Both the position numbers and the translations under genes were made by a program. A stretch of 64,000 bases of DNA from Pomphorhynchus laevis (Eukaryota; Acanthocephala; Palaeacanthocephala; Echinorhynchida; Pomphorhynchidae), in NCBI GenBank assembly GCA_012934845.2, contig WNNJ02002600.1, forward strand, positions 1 to 64,000. Reading direction: 5' to 3'. Position 1 is the stretch's first letter, and every line of letters starts with the position of its first letter. This document shows, piece after piece, positions 19,640 to 31,607 of this stretch. The notes under the pieces were generated by a model. It made no database searches, was not told where the DNA came from, and worked only from the letters and a program-made list of their open reading frames with translations.

Positions 19640-20490
19640 CTTATAAGAAATATAAACTATATAAAGTTAATTATACTTATTTGAAATAAAGATTTTTGTC
19701 CATTGTAATAATTTTATGATGTAATGTGATCAATTCTAAGTAAAATATGTTGGCGATTATTTTATCGTAAAATATAAATTAGTTTATCCAAATATTTATT
19801 ATCATCATTTATGAAATAAATATTAAGTAAAAAATAAATATTAAGTAAAAAAATATTAAGAAATATTTACAAGTATTATAAGAAATATAAACTATATAAA
19901 GTTAATTATACTTTTTTGAAATAAAGATTTTTGTAATGTAATCAATTCTAAGTTAAACATGTCTATTTGTTAGCGATTGTTTCATCGTAAAATATAAATT
20001 TTATTATTGTGATTTTATTAAATTTTATTATTTAATCCTATCAGCATCACTGTATACTACAATTAGCGTGGGTGGACCTCATCAGCAGTGAGTGTAGGCG
20101 GTAACTAATATTCTCAATTGGAATCCACCACACACCGATTTTTTTTATTTCGTTCTAGGACGAAATGTTCAATGGACAGTAAACCGTAAGCTGTCTTTTT
20201 ACTATTGTGATTATATTGCATACACGAGCCGCTATTTTTCATTGGTCGATTTGGTATTATCCTCGTGCGGTGCTTTTAATCCCATCAGCATCACTATACA
20301 CTACAATCAGCGTGGGTGGACCTCATCAGCAGTGAGCCCACGCCTACATTTCGTGTTTGAACATTTTTGAAACAAAAATTATCCAAATATTTATTATCAT
20401 AATTTATGAAATAAATATTAAGTAAAAGATAAATATTAAGTAGAAAAAAAATATTAAGAAATATTTACAAGTATTATAAGAAATATTTTA
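19640..20490. repeat. Tandem duplication of a 234-bp unit, second copy interrupted
   Basis: A unit with TATAAGAAATATAAACTATA..TTTTTGTAATGTAATC..ATTATCATCATTTATGAAAT occurs at about 19643-19876 and again from 19877. The second copy is split by an insertion (about 20000-20380) and resumes at TTATCCAAATATTTATTATC. Confidence 0.75.
20030..20345. mobile_element. Small element with two 58-bp direct repeats
   Basis: ATCAGCATCACTATACACTA..GCGTGGGTGGACCTCATCAG..CAGTGAG occurs at about 20036-20094 and again at 20279-20336, enclosing 185 bp of less A+T-rich DNA with a CGAAATGTT segment. No coding capacity. The arrangement resembles a small non-autonomous element with terminal direct repeats, inserted into the surrounding tandem duplication. 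Confidence 0.6.
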
Positions 20491-21089
20491 TACTTACGTA
20501 AATAAAAATAAATATTTATAAATATTTATTAAAAACGTGATAAATTAAGTAAATAATCAACTTTAAATGATAAATTAAATACAGAGTAAGTTTAAAATAA
20601 CACAATAAACGAGATCGAAGTTATTTGAGAATGAAATTAAACAAAATAAGACTAAATTCGATTTAAATAAGATCAAAACATTCAATAAAATCCTAGTTCC
20701 ATACATAGAATATTTGTGCATTTTACTATGTAAAATGCACAAATGTTATTTATTTACTTAATATTTAATGTTCAAACATGAATAAAATATAAATATGAAA
20801 TATAAAATTAAAATTTTACTTATAAGTAAAATGAATAAAATACCGTATATTATTTTATAAATGATGACAATAGATATTCAGACATAAATATTTATATTTT
20901 GCGATAAAAATATAAATTTGTATTTTGATTGATATTATATCAACAAAGTCATTAAAACCATTTGTTTTATTCCAAAAAATGAACGAAACGGTAATATTAC
21001 GTCACTTTCAATGCTCACGAGAAGCAGCGTAGTTGCAACGATGCTGTGACCTATATAAACAGAAACTCACCCGCTCTGTTAGTTTTGTT

Positions 21090-21145
21090 GATGTACCTGA
21101 TAATGACGGGAGTACCCGTCCAAACGTCGTAACGTTTTTGAAATA
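21090..21145 (+). ncRNA. Degenerate hammerhead-like motif
   Basis: CCTGATAAT, then a six-bp stem GACGGG-AGTA-CCCGTC, then CAAACGTCGT. The layout matches a hammerhead core (CTGATGA, stem II, GAAAC followed by GTC), but the core differs at G8 and at the first base of GAAA, so it should be inactive. AATAAA and ATCGGATTCCACTCC follow. Probably a relic of a Penelope-related element. Confidence 0.5.
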
Positions 21146-22075
21146 AAAATCGGATTCCACTCCTTTAAATCTTTTATTATGATTGGGAATTCTTCTACGT
21201 ACAACATGATATTATATCAGAATCAACAGAAGATAGTAAAACAAAAATTGTAAACCTAGACGCTACTTTACACTTAGTCTGTTTGATGTGTTCAGTAAAA
21301 CATAGTCAACTAGTTAAAGTAATCCTAAATTAATTTGTTAAATTCATACCAATCGGGTGACTAATTCAATTGTAAGACAATCAATCATGGAAAAAAACAA
21401 AAAATATTAGTTATTAATACTAATTTAATTATTTATTTTTATAAATATAAAAATATATTTATTATATTAATAATAAATATATTAAATATTATCAATATCT
21501 CTACATGATTGTTTTTCTTACAATTGTGCTCCCACTTGAATTGATCACCGAATTTTCTTAGTTTATATTTTTGTAATAAAATATATTTTAGTAATTTTTG
21601 TTATTAATACAATTAATACAATTAAGTCGACATAAGAATTAAAGAATTCATAAATTTAAAGTCAATAAATCGTCGTAATTTTTATTACTATTTTCGTAAT
21701 TATTTATTATTTATATTTTATATAAATAATTAAATAATATTATATTTTATATTTTATTTATTATTACTATTTTATTACTATTTATTAGTAACGTTTATTA
21801 CATTTTATTACTAATTTTTAGTTACTATTTTCGCACACTTGTATACACCTATTTTATAATATGTGCTATTAAATGGTTCCAATAATATTATATTAATATA
21901 ATTATGTACTTATTAAATTATTTATATTAATTTAATATCATTAAATATTATTATTTAATATTATTAAATTAATAATATTAATTACGGCAGCTACACATTT
22001 TATTAGAATTCCAATTTCAGATTTCCTTTTGTAAATATGTCTAAAAATTTTAAACAGAAAATGTAAAAATCTTAC

Positions 22076-22137
22076 AAAGTTTGGGCAAGTGATTCGTCTT
22101 TCAATTATTTTGATTAATTGAGGATAATTCTTTATAG
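22076..22137 (-). CDS. Candidate internal exon, unrecognised gene
   Basis: 62-nt block bounded by a good acceptor (GTGTTTAG) and donor (TTT|GTAAGA), open in phase 1 to 0 and reading IKNYPQLIKIIERRITCPNF. The flanks are strongly A+T-rich. No family recognised. Exon skipping or chance cannot be excluded from 20 codons. Confidence 0.35.
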
Positions 22138-22199
22138 CTAAACACAAATATACGTTTATATTAAATTTATAATATAAAATAATATAATATTAAAAATAT

Positions 22200-23340
22200 A
22201 GAAATATTTTTGTTTTAAATTATATTTAATTTATATTTTATAATATCATACGTATTAATGGAATATAATATTAATATATTATTTTTATATAATAAAGAAG
22301 ATGGCAACGACATTATGCGAGCTTTATTCAGGAAAATCATATCAAAAAAAAACAAAAAATTCAAACCAATCAATTTATCTCTAGCTGGTTACCTAAACTT
22401 CAAAGTAAAGAAGAAAAACAAATGTCATAAATAAAGTCAATATAATATATTTATAATATAATATATTAAATTTGAATATAATATATTAGATTTTAATATC
22501 AAGGGGGTGCTATATAGTGCAGGTTTACCATAAAAATGTTTTTTGTAAATTTTCCCTGCAAATTTAGTAAAATTTTCCAAACAGATGTATATTTGTAGAC
22601 ATCATGTTAAGTTATGTCGATAGCAGTAGACGAAATTTAAACGAATTCGTTTATTGATTTTATAACCCGATAGTTTCATAACGATTTAACAAAAAAATAT
22701 CCTATCAAATTTTAAATAATTTAAATATATCGAAATTATTATTAAATTACAAATTAATTAAAATGCACACAGAATTTTCATCATATTTTACATAATTAAG
22801 TGCTAAATTAAATATTTTTATATTTTTATAGTTAAAATTTAAGCTATATAGTTTAACTTTAACTCTTTAGTCATATAATTAAAACTATATAATATTAATA
22901 TTTTTAATATATAAAAATATATTAATATATAAATATAAAAATATATATTAGTATATATCAAAAAATATATTTTTAATATTAATATTTTTATATTTGTTTA
23001 TGTAAAAATATAAATGTTCATTTAACATTAAATAAAACTTGAAACTTATTTTTTTATCTGTTTCGCTTTTGTGGGCTTGTAAGCACACAGTCTGTGTGCA
23101 TTTGCCACATTAAAAAAACTTTCAAACTTATATTAGACACCGTAAAATAATGTCACCATAAAATTGTGTTTAAACGTGTCCAACAAAGAAATAATTTATA
23201 AAGATTTTATATAAAATTGTAGCCATCGAAAAATTCTAGTGCTTGATTTCTTTAACTAAATATATTATCGATATTTAACAGATAAAAATAAATATTTTTT
23301 TATTTAAATAGCAAATAAAGAGTAAATAAACAATAAATAA
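22200..23340. other. A+T-rich region without a supported gene
   Basis: Low-complexity A+T-rich DNA with small palindromes. I see no gene in it. Confidence 0.5.
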
Positions 23341-23352
23341 ATATATCACAAT

Positions 23353-23530
23353 GTTTTCGCGCACCGCGTTCTAAACTCAATGCACCGGTACATTCGGTCA
23401 TAGACATTGAGTTGCAAATCGCACAGTGATCATTATTTTCTTTTAAACATATTGTGAATACGAAGTATGTTGATTCCCATTTGCGGGAACTTCAAATGTA
23501 AATTTATTGAAATAAAAAAAATTATAAAAA
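23353..23530 (+). pseudogene. 3' end fragment of the nuclease-domain LINE family
   Basis: Reads FAHRVLNSMHRYIRS and a stop at 23401, matching the extreme C-terminus of the LINE at 4600-7425 (FEIARSVSACLRSPRSS there). It is followed by a similar 3' hairpin, CCCATTTGCGGGAAC, and AATAAA. Only the last 180 bp survive. Confidence 0.55.
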
Positions 23531-23628
23531 ACATTTAATAGAGAGTAGAGTTCACTCGTTATTTATTAGTTCACTGTATATTAGTTTACTCTTTATTTAT
23601 TATAATTTCATTTTATTTATTAATGATC

Positions 23629-23850
23629 TCTACTGAGTTAACTCTCAGTAGATAAGAGTTCACTAAAGTGGACTCTTATCTAGTGCAATTTCAAGTAATT
23701 CTAAAATAAATTCAATATCATTAATATATATTATGCTATTTTATAGCTAAAATAAATTTTACTTTAAATATTTAAGCAACGATCAAATTAAAAAAAGTTA
23801 TTCTAATGTTGTTGACCTTTATGGATAACCGCAATATTTAAATATTGCGG
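23629..23850. repeat. Run of short hairpins
   Basis: CTACTGAG/CTCAGTAG (23630-23651), GATAAGAGTTCAC/GTGGACTCTTATC (23651-23680) and a 28-bp perfect palindrome centred at 23839 (TAACCGCAATATTT and its complement). No gene is attached to them. Confidence 0.8.
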
Positions 23851-25145
23851 TTAATAAATATTCATCATATTTAATGTAATTCAAATAATTTATAATTTGT
23901 ATAAAATTATAAATTATAATACCTTTAATATTGTTATTAAAAGTAATAATATCTTGTTAATATTATTAATATTATCTTGTAAAATATATAAATAATATTA
24001 ATATTATCTTGTTAATATTATTTTGTTATTATCTTGTTATTGCGTTGTATCTTTTTTGAAGAAATAAATTACAACAAAAATGTGTGAAAGAATGATTGAT
24101 TAACAACAATCAGTATTTAAGAGAAACTATTTTAAAATTACTTTAACAATGCAGTGTACAGTAGTTTTACTTTATTTATTTTATTATTCATTTTTTGATA
24201 AAAAATGAATAATTAAAATATCATTAAAATTTATTGATAAATTTTTAAAAATAGAAGGAAAATAAAAGAAAACCATTATGACAAATTGTCATACTTCAGC
24301 AATATTAAAGTAAATTGATTTTACGAGAAAGAAAATTTTGCCAGATTTGAAAAAAATAGTTTTTAAATCAATATATTGCAGTATATATTTCGGCAAATAT
24401 TATAGTCAAGTTAAATTACTAAATTAAAAGTTAAATTATTGTCTGCTAAATATTACATAAAGTAATACATTTTTATTTCGATACAGTAACAAGACAACCG
24501 CACTGTAAAAGAGGAAATATGTGATATCTGCCTAATATCTGACATTTGACAGTCTTTCCATACACGTTATGTAAAATTATACTGCTTTCTTTAGCATGAA
24601 AATTATATGTTTGTATTGTCTAGCAGAATAAATCTAATGTAAGCTATGAACTAAATTTGTTCATAGAAACAGTTAATATGCAAAAAATTTATATGGCAGT
24701 AAATTGAAGGAAAATATCTACGCGATTAAATTTCGACTTTTGCGGTGAATTTTATTATATTTTAAATTGTTTTACTGACGAATAGCAATGAACAGAGCTG
24801 CATTGTGTTGAGCACCTTGTAAATGTTTTCTTATCAAGCTGACAATGTATTCGCACTAATTTCTTCGAATTAGTTCAATTTCGACTTTTCAAGCATTACG
24901 ACGACTTGTTAATCGAAAATACTGCAATTTGCTTACTTTCCCAATCACCTATATCGCTTCATGATCATTGCTAATGAATAATATGAAACGTTATTAAATT
25001 ATTACACTAATTAATTTAATATGTCCTTAAATTAATTTAATATTTTTGTTATTCTTTATTTTTTTATTATAGACGAAAAATTCTCAAAATATATAAATCA
25101 ACAGAATATAATTAAAAATACATTTTAACTATTTAATTAAAATTT

Positions 25146-25600
25146 TTATGGATAAAAACAATATGCTTTGCATTAGAATAAGGTACACGAAATAATCAAA
25201 AGACATAAGAAGAAATACGTCATTAGAACGATTTTGGTCCCGATTCTTTTCTGGGTCGAGGAATAGGGACCGAAACCTGATAGCATAGCAGTTTCTTATG
25301 ATGATTTCTATTCCTTATTTTGATACATCGTGTATTATTTATTAGTCAATTCATGAAAATTGACTTTTATTTTAAATTTCAATTTAAAATTTTAACTTGG
25401 TCTTAATTATTTCAATTTTATTTAGCATTATATCTAAATCATCACATTGTCTTTATAAGAAATACGTCATACAATCATGTATTTTATCCACTACTATGCT
25501 GCGTCGATAAATAGAATCGGAAACCAGGTATCATGACAGTTCCTCCTGATGATCAGTTTATTCGAATACATTGTATATATTAATATTATTAATATATTAA
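25146..25600 (+). repeat. Penelope tail repeats, two tandem copies
   Basis: Copy at 25146-25400 with GTACACGAAATAATCAAAAG, GGGTCGAGGAATAGGGACCG, AAACCTGATAGCATAGCAG, CTATTCC and the GTCAATTCATGAAAATTGAC hairpin. A shorter copy at 25445-25590 carries GAAACCAGGTATCATGACAG and CCTCCTGATGATC. No reverse transcriptase adjoins them, so they stand as solo tails. Confidence 0.7.
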
Positions 25601-27215
25601 TATTATATATTAATCATTTCGTCGTATGTTATAAAAATTCGTTTAAAAGATTTGAATATTTATTTATAAGAATTTACAAAATACGTGGTTTTGGTTAAAC
25701 GCTTTGATTTATTAATAATTATTATTATTAATATTATTTATAATAATATTAATTTGAGAATTATTTATCAATTAATTAAATAAGGTCAAAACTTATTTTG
25801 ACCTTAGAACCACTGAGAGTGGTTCTAAAACAGTTTGCATGGGTGCACTGGTCCTCGCTTGCATTTTCGAATTTGCAACATGGCATTTTTCATATAAATT
25901 TCAAGTCATTATTGGATAAAACGTTTTAACAATCTTTAAGTAGAAATGCCAATAAGCTATTACATAAATGAAAAGCAAAATGAGTGGTTTCATTTAATAA
26001 CTAAGTAATAGTTTCATTTAATGAAAAGCAAAAGGAGTGTCATGTCTAAACATTCTTATAACATTTTATCGGGGTTTTTAATCCTAACTCTCGTTTCATA
26101 CTTTCGGTTCTAACTCGGACTATTATGAAAACAAAATGCTACTTTTCATGCGTTCATGTTCCATGCGTGTTAGTTTCATACACGCGTCTCGTGAACTACT
26201 GATAATAATGATGGTTTTACAAGTTTCAGATTATAGATGATTTAATTTGTCTTTGCTAAGAACATATTTAAAATGGCTATCCTTTTTTAAATGACACATG
26301 ATGAATTTGTTTTCAAGGAAGAGAACAAATCTTAGATTGAAAAATTCTACTAATAAATAAAAAATCTCGACTTATTCGTAAGATGATGTGAGCTATTTGA
26401 GCCTGGGTGGTTCTCCAAGACCTAAACTGTTGATTCTCTACAACCCGTGTATTTTCAGTCGGTGGAATATGTTAAATCAATGATCTATAGTAAATTTGGA
26501 AACATAATTAAAATACACATTCACTCATGTACAAAACGAACCTACTAGTTATTTGAAAAATTATTCAAACAACAAAGATCAACTGATGATTCTTTTGAAT
26601 TTTTTTCTTACAAAATAATTTTTCTGATGAATCTTTTAAAATTATTTCTTACAAAATCTAAGTTCTGATCTGATAATATATGAAATATTAAACTTTGGGA
26701 TTCACTAATATTGTCTGCTTTACTAGGCGACTGTCAGTGAGGAGATGAAGTATCTATGAAAATAAGCAGGTCTCTTTTGAAAATGTCTTCTAAGAGTACG
26801 TAGTAATATACCGCAGTGCTCTTATCTTGCACTTTAAGTTGAAAAATCAACCGATATTACAAACAAGGCGCTACTCATAGCATTTATTTCATGAACGAAA
26901 GTCTAATTACAACTCAGTACCTTTTCAAAAGATTCTAGTCTAACTACAAACGATGAAGATGAATTTAACATCCCGAAATTACCTTGATAAATAAGTTATT
27001 ATGAGAATCATGTGTAGATATTTGCAATTGTAAAGCTTATTATAGTAATGTAGGAGTCTACTATATAAAACTAGGTATTGTATATTTTATAAAGGAACAA
27101 AACGACATTGTTATTATAACTAGTTGATACTTTTATTAAATCCCGGATTGTAAGAACGTTGGTAGATTACTTCACATCATATCAAGTTTGTCAAAACTGT
27201 GAACTTTATTAAATC
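25600..27215. other. A+T-rich region without a supported gene
   Basis: Contains two adjoining hairpins (25781-25806 and 25804-25828) and a slightly less A+T-rich part at 26370-26480, where a minus-strand frame is open for about 36 codons (RSWRTTQAQIAHIILRI). I cannot support a gene from it. Confidence 0.4.
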
Positions 27216-27219
27216 ATAA

Positions 27220-30200
27220 TAATGATTTTCTTAACGAAAATAATACAGGAAAATAGAAATAAAACAAAAATAGAAAGAAAAGCCGCCAGAAATCATCGTC
27301 TACTGGAAAAACTTGTCCACTTATTCAATCATATTCATGGCCTCAGGTTTAGTGGGATCTGAGCCCTCTAACCAATCCAACACGCCGCCCTTCGACTTAA
27401 CCATCCGGGGTCTTTAACCTTCCCCCAAAGAGTCCAATCAAGGCGGACTATGCTGGGTAAGCGAGAGATGAAGAGCTTAAGAAACCTTAGCCTTTGCTCT
27501 GGAGGACGTCCTCTTGAGAAGAAGACTAATCCCGAGATAGCACCAGTGCCCCAGAGGCGCACCTGAGTTTCCCCTTTCAATAACAGATGCTGGGCCCGTT
27601 TCAGGGCCCACCTAGCTTTCTTCAGGATACATATAAGTCTATCCAGGTCGGCTTTCGCAGACCAGTTCACCGTAACGGTAAACCCCAGCTATTTTACTCA
27701 ACTCGTGAAGACAGGGAGGAGTTGATTAGTTAAAATAAAGGAGAGAGCAGAGAGTGCTAATCTCTTAAGTTTTTGCTTTGTTGCAGGGATGCAATGGAAG
27801 ACAACTACCTGCGATTTGGCGTAGTTTAAAATAAGATTGGACTTGGGTAACTGGTTTCTTAATCTTAAAAAATAATCGGCTTACGTCCGAGACTACGTCT
27901 TTGCACCTGCGTCCAGAGAACAGGGCTGTGGTATCATCAGCGTAAACCACTAGACGTTGTTCGCGTTTAAATATTTTAAAGAGCTCAATGGAAGCAGCAA
28001 GATATAAGATTGGAGAAAGAGTTGATTCTTGATGCACACCCGTAATAGGGTAGAACTAACGCCTATCAGGATTGTCTTCATAATACAAACGCTTAGTGTA
28101 CAGCAGTATCTCCACCCTGTGAACAATTCTCGCAGGCAACCCAAGGAACTTGAGAGAAGAGATAATAAAAAGAATGGAGATGCGGTCAAATGCAGCAGAA
28201 AAGTCAAGGAAAACAGCCACAGCAAGTTGATGACTATTCTTCTAACAAAACTGATGCACTGTACCTACATCCGAATGGACCGAGCGACCTTTGACGAACC
28301 TATGAAAATCTGGTGGGATTAAGTTTCGCCTACTTAGATAATCGCGGATTTTACGCGCAAGCGATTTCTCATAGATCGACACGAGGGAATTCTAAATGGA
28401 AATAGACCGCAGGTCTTTAGGACAAGATACCGGATTTTTCTTTGGAATAAAAACACGTATACTAATGTTGATGCTGGCCACATCGGAAGGGTGGCTAAAA
28501 GCATTGTGACGGCCACTTCTCTTCTTTGTTCGGCTGTCAAAAGCTGACAGACACGAGAAGAGAGTGAAGCGACGGATTTGGAGGTGCCCGGAATAAGAAT
28601 ATCTGAGACAAATAGATCTCTATTCCTAAAGTCTCCCCGAGGCGGGATTGGTTGAGGTGATTGAGGGTCTCCATAATTATGTAGGGATGGTGACTTCTCC
28701 AAAACCTTATCGAGATCTATTTTTCCAATCCAGCCCAATGCTCTATCCTTCCAACAGACAAACTTCTCCTTGAATATCTTCCAGAAGGAAGATTGGGCTG
28801 GATTAAGAGAATCAATGCTTGCCCTATCCTTACCCAGAAAGCCGCCTAAAAGAAAGCCACTCTGATAGGATCAAAGTAGAATCTCCTTCGAAACAGCGTA
28901 TTCTCTTCTATCCGCCAACGAATCAAGTCATGAGAGGTGAACAAATGCTGTCGTGACTGCTCCGTACAGTAAGGTTTCAACAACCACCTCTCATGGAACA
29001 GTAATAAGTCGAGGAGTAAATTTGTTGATGTGCAATGAAAGGTGGGGGACGGTGGTTTGTGAATAAGGTAACCGTTCCTGGCTCTGCGGAGTGCTGCATT
29101 AATCCAACGACCAGTTCTGTCGTTGAAGTCACCAAATACCATGTCATAGCCGCTATCAATAATCCTATCCAGGAGGTCACGGTTCTTGTGAATCTCACCT
29201 GGACGGATGTAGACATTGGCTAGACTGAGGCGTTTACCGTTCTTACAAAGTGGAACCACTAAACAAGAAAGGGCTGGACAAGAATAGTTTAGTAGAAGGG
29301 ACGAACTTATGGTGCATTTAACTAGGGTTACAAGACCGTGAGATGAAGAGAAGTGAGGGGGCTAAGTACAGAGTATAGAGGGAACAAATGTGCTTAGGGA
29401 TGAATTGAGTAATGTCCTGGGGGATGCGGATAGACCGCGTCTCCTGAAGGACTATAAAATCTGCTTCTCTACAAGATCGAAGTCTAAGGGCAGATGCTCC
29501 TCCCTAATTCCACTAAAGAATATTCAGTGAAAAAGGCTCACGATTACTCTGCATTGTGTTAGGCTAGCTTGGTGGGATTGCCTCATCCCTAGACAGAGCT
29601 ATGGCAGAAAAGTTGCCCTTCTCGCCACCAACTCCGTACTGGGCAAGCACTTGCCCACGGGCAGTGTCTTCATTTCCCTGGAAGGCCTTAACGTCTTTTT
29701 CCTTTAGGAATTTGCCAATTTTGAGGGGGGTTGGGCGTGAGCGGAGACCCCCATCTTTTTAGTTTCAGCCACGACTTGCTGTCTAGGAATCTCAGGAGCG
29801 TAATACATTACCGAAAGTAGATTGGCGACCAAACTCTCCATCTGCTTAAGAGTGGATTGTTTGTTAGCATCGATGATTATGAGAAGATCTTTGTCCGACA
29901 TCCTGAAGGCGGATGCAGAAAAACTTGAGTCGTCTCTTTTGACTTTAACCGAAGAGGAAAATTTGTTACGATATTGTTTAAAGAAGGAACATTCACGGGA
30001 CCATGCAAGATGGTCCCCGCCACAGTTTGAACACAAGTGGGCGCAACGCACTTATCCCCGTTGACTAAGCTTTGACATAATTGAAGGCTGCAGATTCCAC
30101 ATGACTTGGTACTGGAATAGCTAGATCCCGGATGCCCCCATTTATGACATATTGCAATGGAGAAGATAAGATCATCGGCATTTGACAGAGAGAATCTTAA

Positions 30201-30840
30201 ATTATACCCTAGGAACGGGTTAAACGATGTTTTCGCTAGAGTCTCCGCAATCTCTAAAGGAGCTGAACAAAACGCCACAGGCAGGGGAAATCCATTTTTC
30301 CCCTTTACCGATCTGAAATTAGTTACTTTAAAAAGTACAGTGAGTGCATCAATATCATTATTCTCCAGGTGTGGAGGTAAATTGTTTATTTTAACGGACG
30401 CTAATATAGGTTTTCGTTGTTATGAACCTAGATGGTTCAAATTTGAATTGAAGAAGAGTTCGTATTATTTCGCTAAATCATTGGTCACGAGGAATGCCTT
30501 GATTTCAGTTTCATGAAATTTGACTGTATTAAAAAGAATCCGATTATTATAGTTGTTAACAAAAGGTCTTAAAAGCACGTTAAACATGTTATGCCTTTCT
30601 AATAGCTTAGAAAGCTTGATTACCAACAAGTTCTTAAGTTTGAGGATTGGGGTGGAACCCCCACACCCGGCATATTATCGGATAACAAATCACTTACTTG
30701 AGTGTCGTAATTTCCAGAAGAAATCGTTAGATTACCTTTATAATCAATCATTTTGCTTGATGTTTGGAAATTGATTGAAGCACCGACGTCCTTTTCAAAA
30801 CACTGCACATTTTTTCTGACAACTTGCTTTATTATATCAC
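27220..30840 (-). mobile_element. Near full-length but decayed LINE, jockey/I-like family
   Basis: Minus-strand copy of the same family as 31560-35489, lying head to head with it. ORF1 pieces are at 29704-30278 (a zinc-knuckle stretch CSNCGGDHLAWSREC) and 30620-30808. The apurinic endonuclease is at 28846-29259 (GDFNDRTGRWINAALRRARN), a middle segment at 28334-28738, RT with VVYADDTTALFSGRR at 27765-28037 and the C-terminus at 27368-27670. The 3' end matches the family's AAGAAAATC..TTAT end near 27222. Multiple frameshifts and stops make it inactive. Confidence 0.85.
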
Positions 30841-30844
30841 AATA

Positions 30845-31555
30845 AGTTGAATTGCGTACATTGAAACATACTGCATAAATACAAAGTAAGCCTCAATTCA
30901 TGCGTCTATTGAGGTAGCCGTGAAAATGCACAAAGTATTAATGTATGTGTCTATTGAGGTAGCCGTCAAAATGCACAAAGTATTCAAGTAGCCTCTCAAA
31001 ATTCATACAATTCATGAATTTATTGACAAAATTTTTATTTAAAATTTCACTAAATAGGTGACTTCCGACCGGCGCTCAATTTGTTCGAGAGTTCAGAGAA
31101 ATTTCCTAAGGTGTTTTGTAAAGCGAAGAGTATATATTTGTGAAACATTTTCTTATTTACATTGTGCAAATAAGACCGGATTAGGACAAATTTGCTATAG
31201 CTGTAAAATATTCTAGTATAACATCATAAAGTTTAAACATAACGAAACAACAGCTTTATTCACTAATCTTGAATTAATTTAAATATTTTAATAGAGTTAC
31301 AATTATATATAAGTAATAAACCGCATTTTTTGAGATCCATTATTGAAGTATTGAAAAGATTGAATTATAAATAAAAAATCGAACGAAATCACAATGCTAT
31401 TTTTATTTTAAATCAAAAGCTTTCGGGAAGTTTCCCTTCTTTAGTAGTATCACTTTTTAAAATTGCAATTTGCACTCACACAGCAATTTAATAACAATTT
31501 CCATAAGATAGCATTTTCGGAAGAATTATGATCAGATAAAAATAAGTAAAATTAA
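30845..31555. other. Spacer between the two head-to-head LINE copies
   Basis: Contains a 59-bp direct repeat (GTCTATTGAGGTAGCCGT..AAATGCACAAAGTATT at about 30903 and 30948) and otherwise A+T-rich DNA. No gene seen. Confidence 0.5.
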
Positions 31556-31607
31556 AAAAGGTGATATATGTGTTGCTCATTAAGCATTTTGTCAGCAGTT
31601 TTCAAAA

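Noticed and set aside
21500-25100. tRNA or other standard RNA genes in A+T-rich stretches
   Set aside because: No cloverleaf with box A and box B elements was found by eye here or elsewhere in the window.
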